DNA from: Vogesella fluminis
Lineage (GTDB): Bacteria > Pseudomonadota > Gammaproteobacteria > Burkholderiales > Chromobacteriaceae
NCBI RefSeq assembly: GCF_014652335.1
Contig: NZ_BMYP01000003.1
Coordinates: 1,666-65,665 of the forward strand
Length of the DNA stretch: 64,000 bases
Direction of reading: 5' to 3'
Part shown: in pieces, positions 17,789 to 28,715 of the stretch
Position numbering within the stretch: the stretch's first letter is position 1
Layout: each line of letters starts with the position of its first letter
Notes under the pieces: generated by a model
What the model saw: only the letters and a program-made list of their open reading frames with translations
What the model was told of the DNA's origin: nothing
Databases searched by the model: none
Position numbers and translations under genes: made by a program

Positions 17789-17809
17789 GCCACGGTTAGC
17801 CCGTACAAT
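17780..17809 (+). promoter_or_regulatory. Probable argS promoter overlapping a repeat copy
   Basis: TACAAT -10 (17804-17809) with TTGGCC (17780-17785) 18 bases upstream, the latter being part of the 13-mer. The -10 is strong; the -35 matches consensus only in TTG. Confidence 0.5.
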
Positions 17810-17855
17810 TTGTGCATTGCATCCCGGCCGGGCGCCCCTTGCGTCCGGCCTTTGA

Positions 17856-19589
<1,734 letters not shown>

Positions 19590-19603
19590 CGCACCGTATC
19601 GGC

Positions 19604-19739
19604 AAGGTTGGCCGCAAGGCCGGTCGTGCTGCAGCGGGCCGTTTTTCGCGCGCTGCATCCGGGCAAGACCGGCCGTTGCGATAAAACAAGTGTCAACCGA
19701 CCCTGGCGTTGCGGCCAACCTTGCGCAAGGTTGGCCGCA
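19604..19739. repeat. Compound nested repeat: three 13-mer copies around a long imperfect hairpin
   Basis: The argS-sdaA gap is almost filled by structure. Outer copies at 19604-19616 (plus) and 19710-19722 (minus) flank inner inverted repeats GGCCGGTC/GACCGGCC (19618-19625/19667-19674) and CTGCAGCG/CGCTGCAT (19629-19636/19651-19658). A third copy at 19727-19739 (plus) makes a perfect 30-bp palindrome with the second (19710-19739). It lies where convergent argS and sdaA transcripts end. Confidence 0.88.
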
Positions 19740-19758
19740 GATTCTGTGACAGGCTGGC

Positions 19759-21159
19759 TCAGCACTCGACGATGTTGACCGGTACCTCGATCACGTTGAT
19801 CGCCAGGCCGCCGCGCGCGGTTTCCTTGTACTTGGTGCTCATGTCGCGGCCGGTGTCGCGCATGGTCTTGATCACGCGGTCCAGCGACACGAAGTGCTGG
19901 CCGTCGCCGCGCAGCGCCATGCGCGCCGCGTTGATGGCCTTGATCGACGCCATCGCGTTGCGCTCGATGCACGGCACCTGCACCAGGCCACCGACCGGAT
20001 CGCAGGTCAGCCCCAGATTGTGTTCCATGCCGATCTCGGCGGCGTTTTCCACCTGCTCCGGCGTGCCACCCAGCACTTCGGCCAGGCCGCCGGCCGCCAT
20101 CGAACAGGCGGAGCCGACTTCGCCCTGGCAGCCGACTTCGGCGCCGGAGATGGAGGCGTTGAGCTTGAACAGGATGCCGATGGCGCCGGCGGTGAGCAGG
20201 AAGCGCACGATGCCGTCATCGCTGGCGCCGGGGATGAAGCGCGCGTAGTAGTGCAGTACCGCCGGGATGATGCCGGCGGCGCCGTTGGTCGGCGCGGTCA
20301 CCACGCGGCCGCCGGCGGCGTTTTCCTCGTTCACCGCCAGTGCGTACAGGTTGACCCAGTCCAGCACCGTCAGCGGGTCGCGCAGTGCGGCTTCCGGCGC
20401 CGACAGCAGCTTGCGGTGCATGTCGGCGGCGCGGCGCTTGACCTTCATGCCGCCGGGCAGGATGCCTTCACGCTCGCAGCCGCGCTTCACGCAGGCCTGC
20501 ATCACGTGCCAGATGCCCAGCAGGCCGGCGCGTACTTCTTCCTCGCTGCGCCACGCCAGCTCGTTCTCCAGCATGATCTGGCTGATGCTCTTGCCGTGGC
20601 GCTGGCACAGCGCCAGCAGCTCGGCGCCGCTCTTGAACGGGTGCTTCAGCTCGGTGACACCGGGCGGCACGAAGCCGGCGTCGATTGCCGCCTCGTCGAC
20701 CACGAAGCCGCCACCGACCGAGTAGTAGGCGCGCTTGGACAGGCTGCTGCCGTCGGCGGCAAACGCCTCGAAAATCATGCCGTTAGGGTGATAGGGCAGC
20801 GCCTTGCGCTTGTGCAGGATCAGGTGTTCGGACTCGATGAAGTCGATCTCGTGCATACCCAACAGCGCAATGCGTTTGTTGTTGCGGATGGCGGCCAGCA
20901 TGCCGTCGACGGCGTCGGTATCGACCAGATCCGGGTGTTCGCCCTGCAGCCCGAGCAGCACCGCCACATCGCTGCCGTGGCCTTTGCCGGTGGCACCGAG
21001 AGAACCGAACATTTCGGATTTGACGCTGGCGGTCTGCGTCAACAGGCCGTCCTTTTCCAGCCGGGCGACGAATTGCCGTGCCGCGCGCATCGGGCCGACG
21101 GTGTGGGAGCTGGAGGGGCCGATGCCGATCTTGAACAAATCAAAAACACTGATTGCCAT
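19759..21159 (-). CDS. sdaA: L-serine ammonia-lyase (iron-sulfur, single chain)
   Basis: Deaminates L-serine to pyruvate and ammonia. The 466-residue protein starts [20 protein letters not shown] (the conserved [10 protein letters not shown]), and includes [16 protein letters not shown] and the cysteine sites expected to hold the 4Fe-4S cluster: [19 protein letters not shown] and VPCIERNA. It lies 86 bases downstream of glyA on the same strand with only a T-run-less hairpin between, so it may share the glycine-riboswitch transcript; glycine would then be turned to serine by GlyA and to pyruvate by SdaA. Confidence 0.95.
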   Translation of the reverse strand: MAISVFDLFKIGIGPSSSHTVGPMRAARQFVARLEKDGLLTQTASVKSEMFGSLGATGKGHGSDVAVLLGLQGEHPDLVDTDAVDGMLAAIRNNKRIALLGMHEIDFIESEHLILHKRKALPYHPNGMIFEAFAADGSSLSKRAYYSVGGGFVVDEAAIDAGFVPPGVTELKHPFKSGAELLALCQRHGKSISQIMLENELAWRSEEEVRAGLLGIWHVMQACVKRGCEREGILPGGMKVKRRAADMHRKLLSAPEAALRDPLTVLDWVNLYALAVNEENAAGGRVVTAPTNGAAGIIPAVLHYYARFIPGASDDGIVRFLLTAGAIGILFKLNASISGAEVGCQGEVGSACSMAAGGLAEVLGGTPEQVENAAEIGMEHNLGLTCDPVGGLVQVPCIERNAMASIKAINAARMALRGDGQHFVSLDRVIKTMRDTGRDMSTKYKETARGGLAINVIEVPVNIVEC

Positions 21160-21212
21160 GTTGCTTCTCTTGATGTGGTGCCTGCGGGGCAGGGCCTGTT
21201 TTAACTATAGTC

Positions 21213-21237
21213 GGGCGCCATCGGCATGATGGCGCCC
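21213..21237 (-). other. Hairpin between glyA and sdaA without T-run
   Basis: GGGCGCCAT/ATGGCGCCC, 9-bp perfect stem, 7-base loop. Lacking a T tract on the minus strand it is more likely a processing or stability element than a full terminator. Confidence 0.5.
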
Positions 21238-21245
21238 GCTGCTGC

Positions 21246-22499
21246 TTAGCGGTAAACCGGGAAGGCGGCGCACAGCTCCGCCACCTGGCGTTTCACGCGG
21301 GCGGCGACATCGGCGTTGTCGATGTCGTCGAGGATGTCGCACACCCAGTGCGCCACCTGGCCGGCCTCCGCTTCCTTGAAGCCGCGGCTGGTGATGGCCG
21401 GGCTGCCGATGCGGATGCCGCTGGTGACGAACGGGCTTTGCGGGTCGTTCGGTACCGCGTTCTTGTTGACAGTGATGCAGGCTGCGCCGAGCGCGGCGTC
21501 GGCGGCCTTGCCGGTGAGGCCCTTGTCGATCAGGCTCAGCAGGAACAGGTGGTCGTCGGTCTTGCCGGACACGATGCTGTAGCCACGGTCCTGGAACACC
21601 GCCACCATGGCGCGGGCGTTGGCCAGCACCTGCTTCTGGTAATCAACGAATTCCGGCTGCAGCGCCTCCTGGAATGCCACCGCCTTGGCGGCGATGACGT
21701 GCATCAGCGGGCCGCCCTGGATGCCGGGGAAGACCAGCGACTGCAGTTTCTTTTCCAGCTCCGGGTTGGATGCAGCGAGGATCAGGCCGCCGCGCGGGCC
21801 GCGCAGCGTCTTGTGGGTGGTGGTGGTGACCACGTGCGCGTGTGGCACCGGGTTCGGGTACAGGCCGGCGGCCACCAGGCCGGCGACGTGCGCCATGTCG
21901 ACAAAGAAATACGCGCCGACGCTGTCGGCGATCTCGCGCATGCGCTTCCAGTCCACGATCAGCGAGTAGGCGGAGAAGCCGGCAACCAGCATCTTTGGCT
22001 GGTGTTCTGTGGCCAGACGCTGCACTTCGTCGTAGTCGATCTCGCCGGTCTCCACGTTGATGCCGTACTGCACCGCGTTGTAGATCTTGCCGGAGAAGTT
22101 GACCTTGGCGCCGTGGGTGAGGTGGCCGCCGTGCGCCAGGCTCATGCCCAGCACGGTGTCGCCCGGTTGCAGCAGGGCCATGTACACCGCGGCGTTGGCC
22201 TGACTGCCGGAGTGCGGCTGCACGTTGGCGTAGTCGGCGCCGAACAGCTGTTTGGCGCGGTCGATGGCCAGTTGCTCGGCGACATCGACGTGCTCGCAGC
22301 CGCCGTAGTAGCGTTTGCCGGGGTAGCCCTCGGCGTACTTGTTGGTCAGCTGGCTGCCCTGCGCCTGCATCACGCGCGGGCTGGTGTAGTTCTCGGAGGC
22401 GATCAGCTCGATGTGGTCTTCCTGGCGTTGCGCCTCGGCCTGCATCGCGGCCCACAGTGCGTCGTCGAAACCGGCAATCTCCATCTCTTTGGTAAACAT
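21246..22499 (-). CDS. glyA: Serine hydroxymethyltransferase
   Basis: PLP enzyme interconverting serine and glycine with tetrahydrofolate, the main one-carbon source. The 417-residue product starts [20 protein letters not shown]; landmarks are [36 protein letters not shown], and the PLP-lysine motif [13 protein letters not shown]. The start at 22499 is the family start; the open frame runs on into the riboswitch leader but that part is not protein-like. A tandem glycine riboswitch and a strong promoter lie upstream, indicating glycine-dependent control. Confidence 0.97.
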   Translation of the reverse strand: MFTKEMEIAGFDDALWAAMQAEAQRQEDHIELIASENYTSPRVMQAQGSQLTNKYAEGYPGKRYYGGCEHVDVAEQLAIDRAKQLFGADYANVQPHSGSQANAAVYMALLQPGDTVLGMSLAHGGHLTHGAKVNFSGKIYNAVQYGINVETGEIDYDEVQRLATEHQPKMLVAGFSAYSLIVDWKRMREIADSVGAYFFVDMAHVAGLVAAGLYPNPVPHAHVVTTTTHKTLRGPRGGLILAASNPELEKKLQSLVFPGIQGGPLMHVIAAKAVAFQEALQPEFVDYQKQVLANARAMVAVFQDRGYSIVSGKTDDHLFLLSLIDKGLTGKAADAALGAACITVNKNAVPNDPQSPFVTSGIRIGSPAITSRGFKEAEAGQVAHWVCDILDDIDNADVAARVKRQVAELCAAFPVYR

Positions 22500-22530
22500 C
22501 GTGCATTCCTTTTTCTTGGCGCGAACGGCA

Positions 22531-22543
22531 AAGGTTGGCCGCA
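22531..22543 (+). repeat. 13-mer copy in the glyA leader
   Basis: Exact AAGGTTGGCCGCA 32 bases before the glyA start, between the riboswitch and the ribosome binding region. It is unpaired with another copy. Confidence 0.85.
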
Positions 22544-22635
22544 ACCGCGCTGGTGGTGGCGGCAGGGTCGGGCAGGGCGTTGACGCATGGATGTGCGGCG
22601 TAAAGGACAATGGCGCCCGCCCGGCGTCTGCCGGA

Positions 22636-22840
22636 CGATGCCCCTCTGTCCCTTTGCCTGAGAGATTGCGGCGCACGGTGTACCCACCGGGCCATGCTTC
22701 CTTCGGCGAGATCCGGCCTTGCGGCTGATCTACTCTCCAGAGTGCCAGACGTCGCTGCAGTTCTTTTGCCTGAGAGTTTCCGGGGCGATTCCCCTTCGGC
22801 GCTGTCAGCGAATGACAGTCTCTCCTGCAGCGGCTTGATT
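22636..22840 (-). promoter_or_regulatory. Tandem glycine riboswitch
   Basis: On the minus strand two successive aptamers share the glycine consensus. The first has GGAGAGACTGTC, GCCGAAGGGG and AACTCTCAGGCAAAAGAAC; the second has GGAGAGTAGATC, GCCGAAGGAAG and AATCTCTCAGGCAAAGGGAC. A short linker joins them, as in cooperative tandem riboswitches. The element starts a few bases after the predicted transcription start and controls glyA, probably sdaA as well. The expression platform is probably in the GC-rich leader 22500-22635; I do not see a clear terminator there. Confidence 0.95.
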
Positions 22841-22850
22841 GGCTGGTCGC

Positions 22851-22879
22851 AATCTAGTGAAGCGGCGCGCGGCTGTCAA
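22851..22879 (-). promoter_or_regulatory. Sigma-70 promoter of the glycine riboswitch-glyA unit
   Basis: Minus strand TTGACA (22874-22879), 17-base spacer, TAGATT (22851-22856). Start of transcription near 22844, immediately before aptamer 1. Confidence 0.85.
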
Positions 22880-22914
22880 CGCGCCGACGACAGTATTCAA
22901 TGTGCTGTTGCAGC

Positions 22915-22976
22915 AAAAAACCCTGCCGCAAACGCGCCGATCCAGTCAGATCGGGCATTCGCCAGGGTTTGCACTG
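22915..22976 (-). terminator. Second terminator behind the SDR gene
   Basis: Minus strand AAACCCTG/CAGGGTTT stem enclosing a smaller GATC-N6-GATC-like hairpin, ending GGGTTTTTTG. It insulates the glyA promoter. Confidence 0.6.
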
Positions 22977-23006
22977 CAAAACCGCACACCTATATAAGGT
23001 GCGCGG
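22977..23006 (-). terminator. First terminator behind the SDR gene
   Basis: Minus strand CCGCGCACC/GGTGTGCGG stem (one wobble), loop TTATATA, then TTTT. Confidence 0.7.
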
Positions 23007-23018
23007 TCGCGGCGTGAA

Positions 23019-23663
23019 TCAGACGCTGGCGACGGTAAAGCGCTGGCGATGGTGTTGCGGCTGCAGCGCCTCGTCCACCACCGCCACGGCGAGGTCGGCG
23101 TCGCTGATGCCGGCCGGCGCCTCGCCCGCCATCAGCAGCTCGTTGCCGCCGAGACGGTACTGGCCGCTGCGCGCGCCCGGCGCCAGCAGCGCCGGCGGCG
23201 ACACGAACACCCAGTCCAGCTGCGTTTCCTGTAGCAGCAGGTTCAGCGCCTGGCGTGCGCCCTCGGCGCCTTCCTTGTATTCCGCCGGGAAGTGCGGGGT
23301 GTCGATCAGCTGCACGCCGGGGGCGACGAACAGGCTGCCGGCGCCGCCGATCTCGATGAAGCGCGGCACGCCGGCGGCCTTGACCCCGGCGACGATGGCC
23401 TGGTGGCCGGCGAGGAACAGTTCGCGGATGTCGGCCTTGTCCCAGCCGGGGTTGAAGGCGCTGATCACCACGTCGTGGCCGGCGACGGCACGGGCCACCG
23501 CGTCGGCGTCGTAGGCATCGGCAGCCACCACCTCAAGGTTGGCCGCAGCAGCGATGCGCTCCGGACGGCTGGCGATGGCGGTGACGGCGACATGGCGCGA
23601 CAGCAGTTCTTTCAGGATGGCCGAGCCGACAAAGCCGCTGGCGCCGATCAGTGCGATTTTCAT
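23019..23663 (-). CDS. NAD(P)-dependent SDR/NmrA-like oxidoreductase
   Basis: A 214-residue atypical SDR with an N-terminal GASGFVGSAILKELLSR dinucleotide loop, ADAYDADAVARAVAGHDVVI, and SPPALLAPGARSGQYRLGG typical of the YwnB/NmrA-like flavin- or NADPH-sensing group. No YxxxK catalytic pair is evident. Substrate unknown. It is transcribed away from the LysR regulator at 23773 across a 109-base AT-rich gap, the classic layout for a LysR regulator and its target. An exact 13-mer (23535-23547) encodes part of AAAANLEV. Confidence 0.85.
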   Translation of the reverse strand: MKIALIGASGFVGSAILKELLSRHVAVTAIASRPERIAAAANLEVVAADAYDADAVARAVAGHDVVISAFNPGWDKADIRELFLAGHQAIVAGVKAAGVPRFIEIGGAGSLFVAPGVQLIDTPHFPAEYKEGAEGARQALNLLLQETQLDWVFVSPPALLAPGARSGQYRLGGNELLMAGEAPAGISDADLAVAVVDEALQPQHHRQRFTVASV

Positions 23664-23772
23664 GAGTGCTCCTTGCTGCCCGCTGACGGGCGGTGATTGA
23701 TGAGGGCAGTGTAATTGCCGATTTACATTCTGATAATCCGTCGTAAAATTGATTGATTGTTAATTTGAAATA

Positions 23773-24675
23773 ATGAATATGGACGAATTGCGCAGCATAG
23801 CGGTGTTTGCCCGGGTGATCGAGAAAGGCTCGATGAACGCGGCGGCGCAGAGCCTCGGCATCACGCCGTCGGCAGTCAGCCAGCATCTGCGGCGGCTGGA
23901 GCAGCGCCACGGCGTCACCCTGCTGCAGCGCACTACGCGCAAGCTGACGCTGACCGAAGCCGGGCAGCTGTTCTATCAGGGCTGTGCCGCGATGCTGGCG
24001 GCGGCACGACAGGCGGAGCAGCAGCTGTCGGCGCTGCGCGACGCGCCGGTGGGCGAGCTGCGCATCTCCGCGCCCAGCGGCCTCGCCGGCGGCGTGCTCA
24101 GCAGCGCACTGGCGCCCTTGCTTGAGGCCAACCCCGGCCTCAGCCTGCGATTATTCTTTCACGACGAGATGGTGGACCTGCTGGAGTTGCAGATTGATCT
24201 TGCGATCCGGGCCGGCAAGCTGAAGGATTCGTCGCTGGTGGCGCGCCATCTGGCCGACTGGCGTTTTGTCATTTGCGCGTCACCGGTCTATGTTACAAAA
24301 CATGGTCTGCCGCAGACGCCGGCCGAACTGCTGCAGCATGACTGGGTCGGGGTGGCGTCGCATGAAAGCCTGAGCCGCCTGCAGTTGACGCGCGGTACGG
24401 AAACGGTGGATTTGTCGATGCCGCCACGCATCAGCAGCAACAATATCCTGTCGGCGCGTGCCTTCGTGCTGGAAGGTCTGGGCCTGTCCTTGCAACCGGA
24501 GCCGGAAGTGCGCAGGGAGCTGGCTGCCGGTCTGCTGCAGCCGGTGCTGGGCGAATGGAGCCTGCCGGAGTTGCCGTTGTGGATGGTGACCCCGCGGCGC
24601 GAGGGGCAGCCTGCAAAAGTGCGACATGCCATGTCGGCATTGCAGGCGACCTTGGGCGGTGAACGTCATTTTTGA
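23773..24675 (+). CDS. LysR-family transcriptional regulator
   Basis: 300 residues with N-terminal winged helix-turn-helix (MNMDELRSIAVFARVIEKGS, then AAAQSLGITPSAVSQHLRRLE) and a periplasmic-binding-like effector domain (GELRISAPSGLAGG, LAIRAGKLKDSSLVARHL). Closest in style to the CrgA/DmlR group. It is divergent from the SDR gene at 23019-23663 and probably regulates it and itself. The start could be the ATG two codons later. Neither start has a strong ribosome site. Inducer unknown. Confidence 0.92.
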   Translation: MNMDELRSIAVFARVIEKGSMNAAAQSLGITPSAVSQHLRRLEQRHGVTLLQRTTRKLTLTEAGQLFYQGCAAMLAAARQAEQQLSALRDAPVGELRISAPSGLAGGVLSSALAPLLEANPGLSLRLFFHDEMVDLLELQIDLAIRAGKLKDSSLVARHLADWRFVICASPVYVTKHGLPQTPAELLQHDWVGVASHESLSRLQLTRGTETVDLSMPPRISSNNILSARAFVLEGLGLSLQPEPEVRRELAAGLLQPVLGEWSLPELPLWMVTPRREGQPAKVRHAMSALQATLGGERHF

Positions 24676-24881
24676 CATTTGCAAGGGTGATTTGTTGCTG
24701 TATTTTGCTTTTATTGTTGTATATAAATGCTGCAAAGTGAATATTGTACGCAGAATACAAAATTCCACTCGTAACAAAATGCCATGTAATGGCTTTGTGG
24801 GTATAAACAAATAACCATGGGCGTGCTTGGTAGTACTATGCCGCACCATAACTAACAAAATTTCAGTGGGGAACTCACATC

Positions 24882-26753
24882 ATGATGTCATTGCGTACTC
24901 GCCTGATGGCCTTCGTACTGCTGGTGCTGACGGTGCTGGCGGTCATGTTCTGTGCTGTCGCGTACTGGAAGATGAGCGATGCTCTGTCCAGTGCGATCCG
25001 TAACGAAATCACCCAGGCTGCCAATAACAAGGCGAGCTTTGTTGCCGAGTGGGTATCCACTCGCCAGAAGATCGTCGCCGCGACACTGCCGCGCTTCGGT
25101 ACCGGTGAGTTGCAGCCGGTACTGGACCAGGCGCGTGATGCCGGCGGTTTTGACGACATGTACATCGGCCAGCCGGACAAGACCATGACCCAGTTCACCG
25201 GCGCCGCCAAGGTGCCGGACGGCTATGACCCGACCGGACGGCCGTGGTATCTGGCAGCCAAAGATGCGACCGGCCCGATCGCATCTCCTCCCTATATCGA
25301 TGCCGCTACCAAGCGCCCGATCATCACCTTCGCCCAGGCGCGCAAGGATGGCGGCCAGCTGGTGGCTGTCGCCGGGGGAGACGTGACGCTGCAGCGCGTG
25401 GTCGATGAAGTGGTTGCCGCCAAGCTGCCGGGTGACGGCTATGCCTTCCTGGTAACCGGTGACGGCACCGTGATTGCGCACCCGGAAAAAGAATCCGGTC
25501 TGAAAAAGATCGGTGAGGTAGTGGCCGGCTACGACATGAACGCGGTGAGCAAGGAAGGCCAGATCGAAGAAGTGTCGATCAATGGTGATTCCACCCTGAC
25601 CGCGCTGTACCCGGTAGGCAAGACCGGCTGGTTCCTCGGTGTGATGGTGCCGGTGGCAGCGGCAATGGCACCGGTGACACAGTTGCTGATGGTGATGGTT
25701 GGCCTGCTGGTAATCGGCCTGGTGGTGTCCGGCATTTTTGCCTACGCCGGTGTCGCAAAAATGCTGTCCGGTCTGTCGGTGCTGCGCAATGCGATGCGCG
25801 AAGTGGCCAGCGGCCATGGCGACCTGACCAAGACGCTGCCGGTTGGCAATCGCGACGAAGTCGGCCAGATTGCCGAAGCCTTCAACCAGTTCGTGGCCAA
25901 GCTGCGTGACATGTTCCTCACCGTGCGCGATGAATCCGATTCGCTGGCACGGGATGCCGCCGACCTGAACCGTGTGGCGGAGCAGATCGCCCAGGATTCG
26001 CGCGTGCAGTCGTCCGAGCTGTCGTCGACCGCCGCCACCATCGAGCAGATCACCGTCAGCATCAACCACATCGCCGATCATGTCGGCGAAACCGAGGCGC
26101 TGGTGTCGCGTTCGCGTGACAACTCGCTGGATTCGCACCGTGCGATGGCGGAAGTGGCGCACGAAGTGGAATCCATTGTCGGTGCGGTGTCGTCACTGCA
26201 GGGCGTGATGTCCAGCCTGTCCGGCCAGTCCGAGCAGATCAAGGGCATCGTCGGCGTGATCCGCGACATCGCCGACCAGACCAATATGCTGGCGCTGAAT
26301 GCGGCAATCGAAGCGGCACGTGCCGGTGAGCAGGGTCGCGGCTTTGCCGTGGTGGCCGACGAAGTGCGCAAGCTGGCGGAGCGTACCGCCAGCGCCACGG
26401 TGCAGATCGCCGAGCTGATCGATACCGTGATCCAGAAAACCGGCGAGGCGATCAGCCATGCCGACGCCACCAACGCGAAAGTGGAAACCGGCGTTACCCT
26501 GTCGCGTGAAGCGGCCGGCAAGGTAGAGCAGATCAAGGGCAATGCCGAAGAGATCTCGACCCGTATGAGTGAAATCACGTCCTCCACTGCCGAGCAGGGT
26601 ATCGCCACCAACGAAATGGCACGCAGCGCCGAGCGGGTCAACTCGATGGCGCAGCAGACCGACAGCAGCCTGCAGGAAGCACTGGCGACGATCCAGGTAC
26701 TGGCCAGCCGCGGCGACCAGCTGAAGGCACTGGTATCGCAATTCCGTCTGTGA
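24882..26753 (+). CDS. Methyl-accepting chemotaxis protein with periplasmic Cache domain
   Basis: 623-residue chemoreceptor. Residues 1-30 form the first membrane helix ([20 protein letters not shown]). About 35-265 is a dCache-like periplasmic sensor ([16 protein letters not shown], a usual Cache signature, and [15 protein letters not shown]). About 270-300 is the second helix, then HAMP ([19 protein letters not shown]), and the signalling domain carries the hairpin tip [20 protein letters not shown] and [18 protein letters not shown]. No C-terminal CheR-binding pentapeptide is present. Cache receptors often bind amino or organic acids, but no ligand can be assigned. Preceded by a 206-base AT-rich gap in which I see no convincing sigma-28 site. 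Confidence 0.95.
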   Translation: MMSLRTRLMAFVLLVLTVLAVMFCAVAYWKMSDALSSAIRNEITQAANNKASFVAEWVSTRQKIVAATLPRFGTGELQPVLDQARDAGGFDDMYIGQPDKTMTQFTGAAKVPDGYDPTGRPWYLAAKDATGPIASPPYIDAATKRPIITFAQARKDGGQLVAVAGGDVTLQRVVDEVVAAKLPGDGYAFLVTGDGTVIAHPEKESGLKKIGEVVAGYDMNAVSKEGQIEEVSINGDSTLTALYPVGKTGWFLGVMVPVAAAMAPVTQLLMVMVGLLVIGLVVSGIFAYAGVAKMLSGLSVLRNAMREVASGHGDLTKTLPVGNRDEVGQIAEAFNQFVAKLRDMFLTVRDESDSLARDAADLNRVAEQIAQDSRVQSSELSSTAATIEQITVSINHIADHVGETEALVSRSRDNSLDSHRAMAEVAHEVESIVGAVSSLQGVMSSLSGQSEQIKGIVGVIRDIADQTNMLALNAAIEAARAGEQGRGFAVVADEVRKLAERTASATVQIAELIDTVIQKTGEAISHADATNAKVETGVTLSREAAGKVEQIKGNAEEISTRMSEITSSTAEQGIATNEMARSAERVNSMAQQTDSSLQEALATIQVLASRGDQLKALVSQFRL

Positions 26754-26771
26754 TACATCTTGCATGCAGCA

Positions 26772-26797
26772 AGCCCCGGCCTGTGCCGGGGTTTTTC
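26772..26797 (+). terminator. Terminator after the chemoreceptor
   Basis: GCCCCGG/CCGGGG stem followed by TTTTTCTTTTT, directly before mmuM. Confidence 0.85.
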
Positions 26798-26816
26798 TTT
26801 TTGTGGAGTCTGTTCA

Positions 26817-27764
26817 ATGTTTGCCAATCCTTTTGCCCGTTTCCAGGATGCCCCGGTCGTACTGGACGGCGCGATGGCGTCCGAGCTGGAACGTCGCGGT
26901 TGTGACCTGAATGACGCGCTGTGGTCGGCGCGGGTGCTGATCGAGCAGCCGGAGCTGATCCGCCAGGTGCATTTCGACTACTTTGTCGCTGGTGCCGATG
27001 TCGCCACCACCGCCAGCTACCAGGCGTCGTTCAGCGGCTTTGCCAGGCGCGGCCTGGATGAAGCCGCCGCCGCGGAACTGATGCAGCGCTCGGTGCAGCT
27101 GGCGCAGCAGGCGCGCGACGACTTCTGGGCCGATGCGGCCAACCATGCCGGTCGCCAGCCGCCGCTGGTCGCCGCATCGGTGGGGCCGTACGGCGCGATG
27201 CTGGCCGATGGTTCCGAATACCGTGGCGATTACGGTCGCAGTGAAACCGAGCTGATGGACTTCCATCGCCCGCGCATTGCCGCCTTGCTGGCCGCCGCGC
27301 CGGATCTGCTGGCGTGCGAGACCATTCCGTGCGCGGTGGAAGCGCGCGCCATCGCCCGCGTGCTGCAGCAGGACTTTCCGCAGGCGGCGGCGTGGATCAG
27401 CTTCTCCTGCCGTGATGACGCCAACCTGAGCGACGGCACGCCCTTACTGGCGGCGGTGGCCGAGCTGGAAGCCTATCCGCAGATCGTGGCGGTGGGCGTC
27501 AATTGCACCGCACCGCGCCATATCGTGCCGCTGCTGCAAACGTTGGCCGCACAGACCGGCAAGCGGCTGCTGACCTATCCCAACTCTGGCGAAGCCTACG
27601 ACGCGGTGACCAAGACCTGGCACGGCAGCAGCGATCCTATGGCCTTCGCCGAGGCCGCGCGGCAGTGGCGGCTGGCCGGTGCCAGCTGCATCGGCGGCTG
27701 CTGCCGCACCTCGCCGGACGACATCCGTGCGCTGGCCGGCTGGCTGCGCGGTCAGCGCCGGTAA
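26817..27764 (+). CDS. mmuM: Homocysteine S-methyltransferase
   Basis: Transfers a methyl group from S-methylmethionine (or S-adenosylmethionine) to homocysteine, giving methionine. The 315-residue product starts MFANPFARFQDAPVVLDGAM; ASELERRGCDLND and TTASYQASF fit the family, and the zinc cysteines are visible in GVNCTAP and GGCCRTSPDDI. The ATG at 26817 follows GGAG with good spacing; upstream in-frame sequence covers the preceding terminator. The TAA stop overlaps an exact copy of the dispersed 13-mer. No S-methylmethionine permease gene is adjacent; a YitT-type protein follows. Confidence 0.92.
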   Translation: MFANPFARFQDAPVVLDGAMASELERRGCDLNDALWSARVLIEQPELIRQVHFDYFVAGADVATTASYQASFSGFARRGLDEAAAAELMQRSVQLAQQARDDFWADAANHAGRQPPLVAASVGPYGAMLADGSEYRGDYGRSETELMDFHRPRIAALLAAAPDLLACETIPCAVEARAIARVLQQDFPQAAAWISFSCRDDANLSDGTPLLAAVAELEAYPQIVAVGVNCTAPRHIVPLLQTLAAQTGKRLLTYPNSGEAYDAVTKTWHGSSDPMAFAEAARQWRLAGASCIGGCCRTSPDDIRALAGWLRGQRR

Positions 27765-27848
27765 AGGTTGGCCGCAGGCTGGCCAGGCCTGCAACTGCAA
27801 ACGCACATAAGAACGCCGCGCCATCATCCATGTGGTGCGGTGTTTTCT
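27764..27848 (+). terminator. 13-mer copy and terminator after mmuM
   Basis: An exact 13-mer (27764-27776) overlaps the mmuM stop. It is followed by an inverted repeat GCAGGC/GCCTGC and then a 12-bp stem with two wobbles (27812-27823/27833-27844) ending GTTTTCTT, a likely terminator. Confidence 0.65.
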
Positions 27849-28013
27849 TGCTGGCTGATCGATGGCAGGCATGCAGGTACGATGGTTGCCGGATTGCTGC
27901 GTGAGAGGGCAGTTTTTGTAGCATGTTGCCGCATTTATATTGCGACGGAACGGCTTGTTGGGATTTTTTAGTGCAAGTTTTTTTGCGGCAAGGGTTTTTT
28001 TGATCCGTTTTTG

Positions 28014-28041
28014 TTGTTATTGGCGCCTGCTTGGCTACAAT
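28014..28041 (+). promoter_or_regulatory. Promoter of the YitT-type gene
   Basis: TTGTTA (28014-28019), 16-base spacer, TACAAT (28036-28041). The AT-rich stretch 27900-28013 before it holds T-runs but no gene that I can support. Confidence 0.55.
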
Positions 28042-28076
28042 CTGCGGTTGACGTATTGGATTGTGGATATTTTGAG

Positions 28077-28712
28077 ATGACAAGTGCCAGCCATACCCTG
28101 TTGGATCATTCACGCAGCGACGTTTCCCACACCTTGCTGGAAGACATTCTGGCGATCCTGGTCGGCACGCTGCTGGTGGCCTTCGGCGTGGCGATGTTCA
28201 AGCAGGCCGGCCTGCTCACCGGCAGCACCGCCGGCATCGCCTTCCTGATCCACTACCAGAGCGGCGTCCCGTTCGGGGTGGTGTTCTCGCTGATCAATGT
28301 GCCGTTCTACTGGCTGGCGGTGAAGCGCATGGGCTGGGCGTTCACCATCAAGACCTTTATCGCGGTCAGCCTGCTGTCGCTGTTTTCCGGGCTGCACGCG
28401 CAGTTTGCCCATTTCGGGCCGCTGGACCCGTTCTACAGCGGCGTGGTCGGCGGCCTGATGATGGGCATGGGTTTTATCGCGCTGTTCCGCCACAAGGCGA
28501 GCCTGGGCGGCATCAACATCCTGGCGCTGTACCTGCAGGATCGCCACGGCATCCGAGCGGGCAAGCTGCAGCTGGGCGTCGATCTGCTGATCCTGCTGGC
28601 GTCGCTGTTCATGGTCAGCGTGCCGGCCTTGTTCGGCTCCATCCTCGGCGCGCTGGCGCTGAACATGGTGATCGGTTTCAATCATCGTCCCGACCGCTAC
28701 ATCGCGATGTAA
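28077..28712 (+). CDS. YitT-family (DUF161) membrane protein
   Basis: 211 residues with about five to six hydrophobic helices; the family hallmarks are GVAMFKQAGLLTGSTAGIAF and FRHKASLGGINILALYLQ. It is shorter than Bacillus YitT because the C-terminal DUF2179 domain is absent. Function of the family is unsettled; transport is often suggested. The ATG at 28077 opens MTSASHTLLDHSRSDVSHTL. It sits between mmuM and, convergent, an MFS gene whose stop is only four bases away. Confidence 0.88.
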   Translation: MTSASHTLLDHSRSDVSHTLLEDILAILVGTLLVAFGVAMFKQAGLLTGSTAGIAFLIHYQSGVPFGVVFSLINVPFYWLAVKRMGWAFTIKTFIAVSLLSLFSGLHAQFAHFGPLDPFYSGVVGGLMMGMGFIALFRHKASLGGINILALYLQDRHGIRAGKLQLGVDLLILLASLFMVSVPALFGSILGALALNMVIGFNHRPDRYIAM

Positions 28713-28715
28713 GCC

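Noticed and set aside
24676-24881. Sigma-28 promoter before the Cache chemoreceptor
   Set aside because: AT-rich, but no pair resembling TAAAG and GCCGATAA at proper spacing was found.
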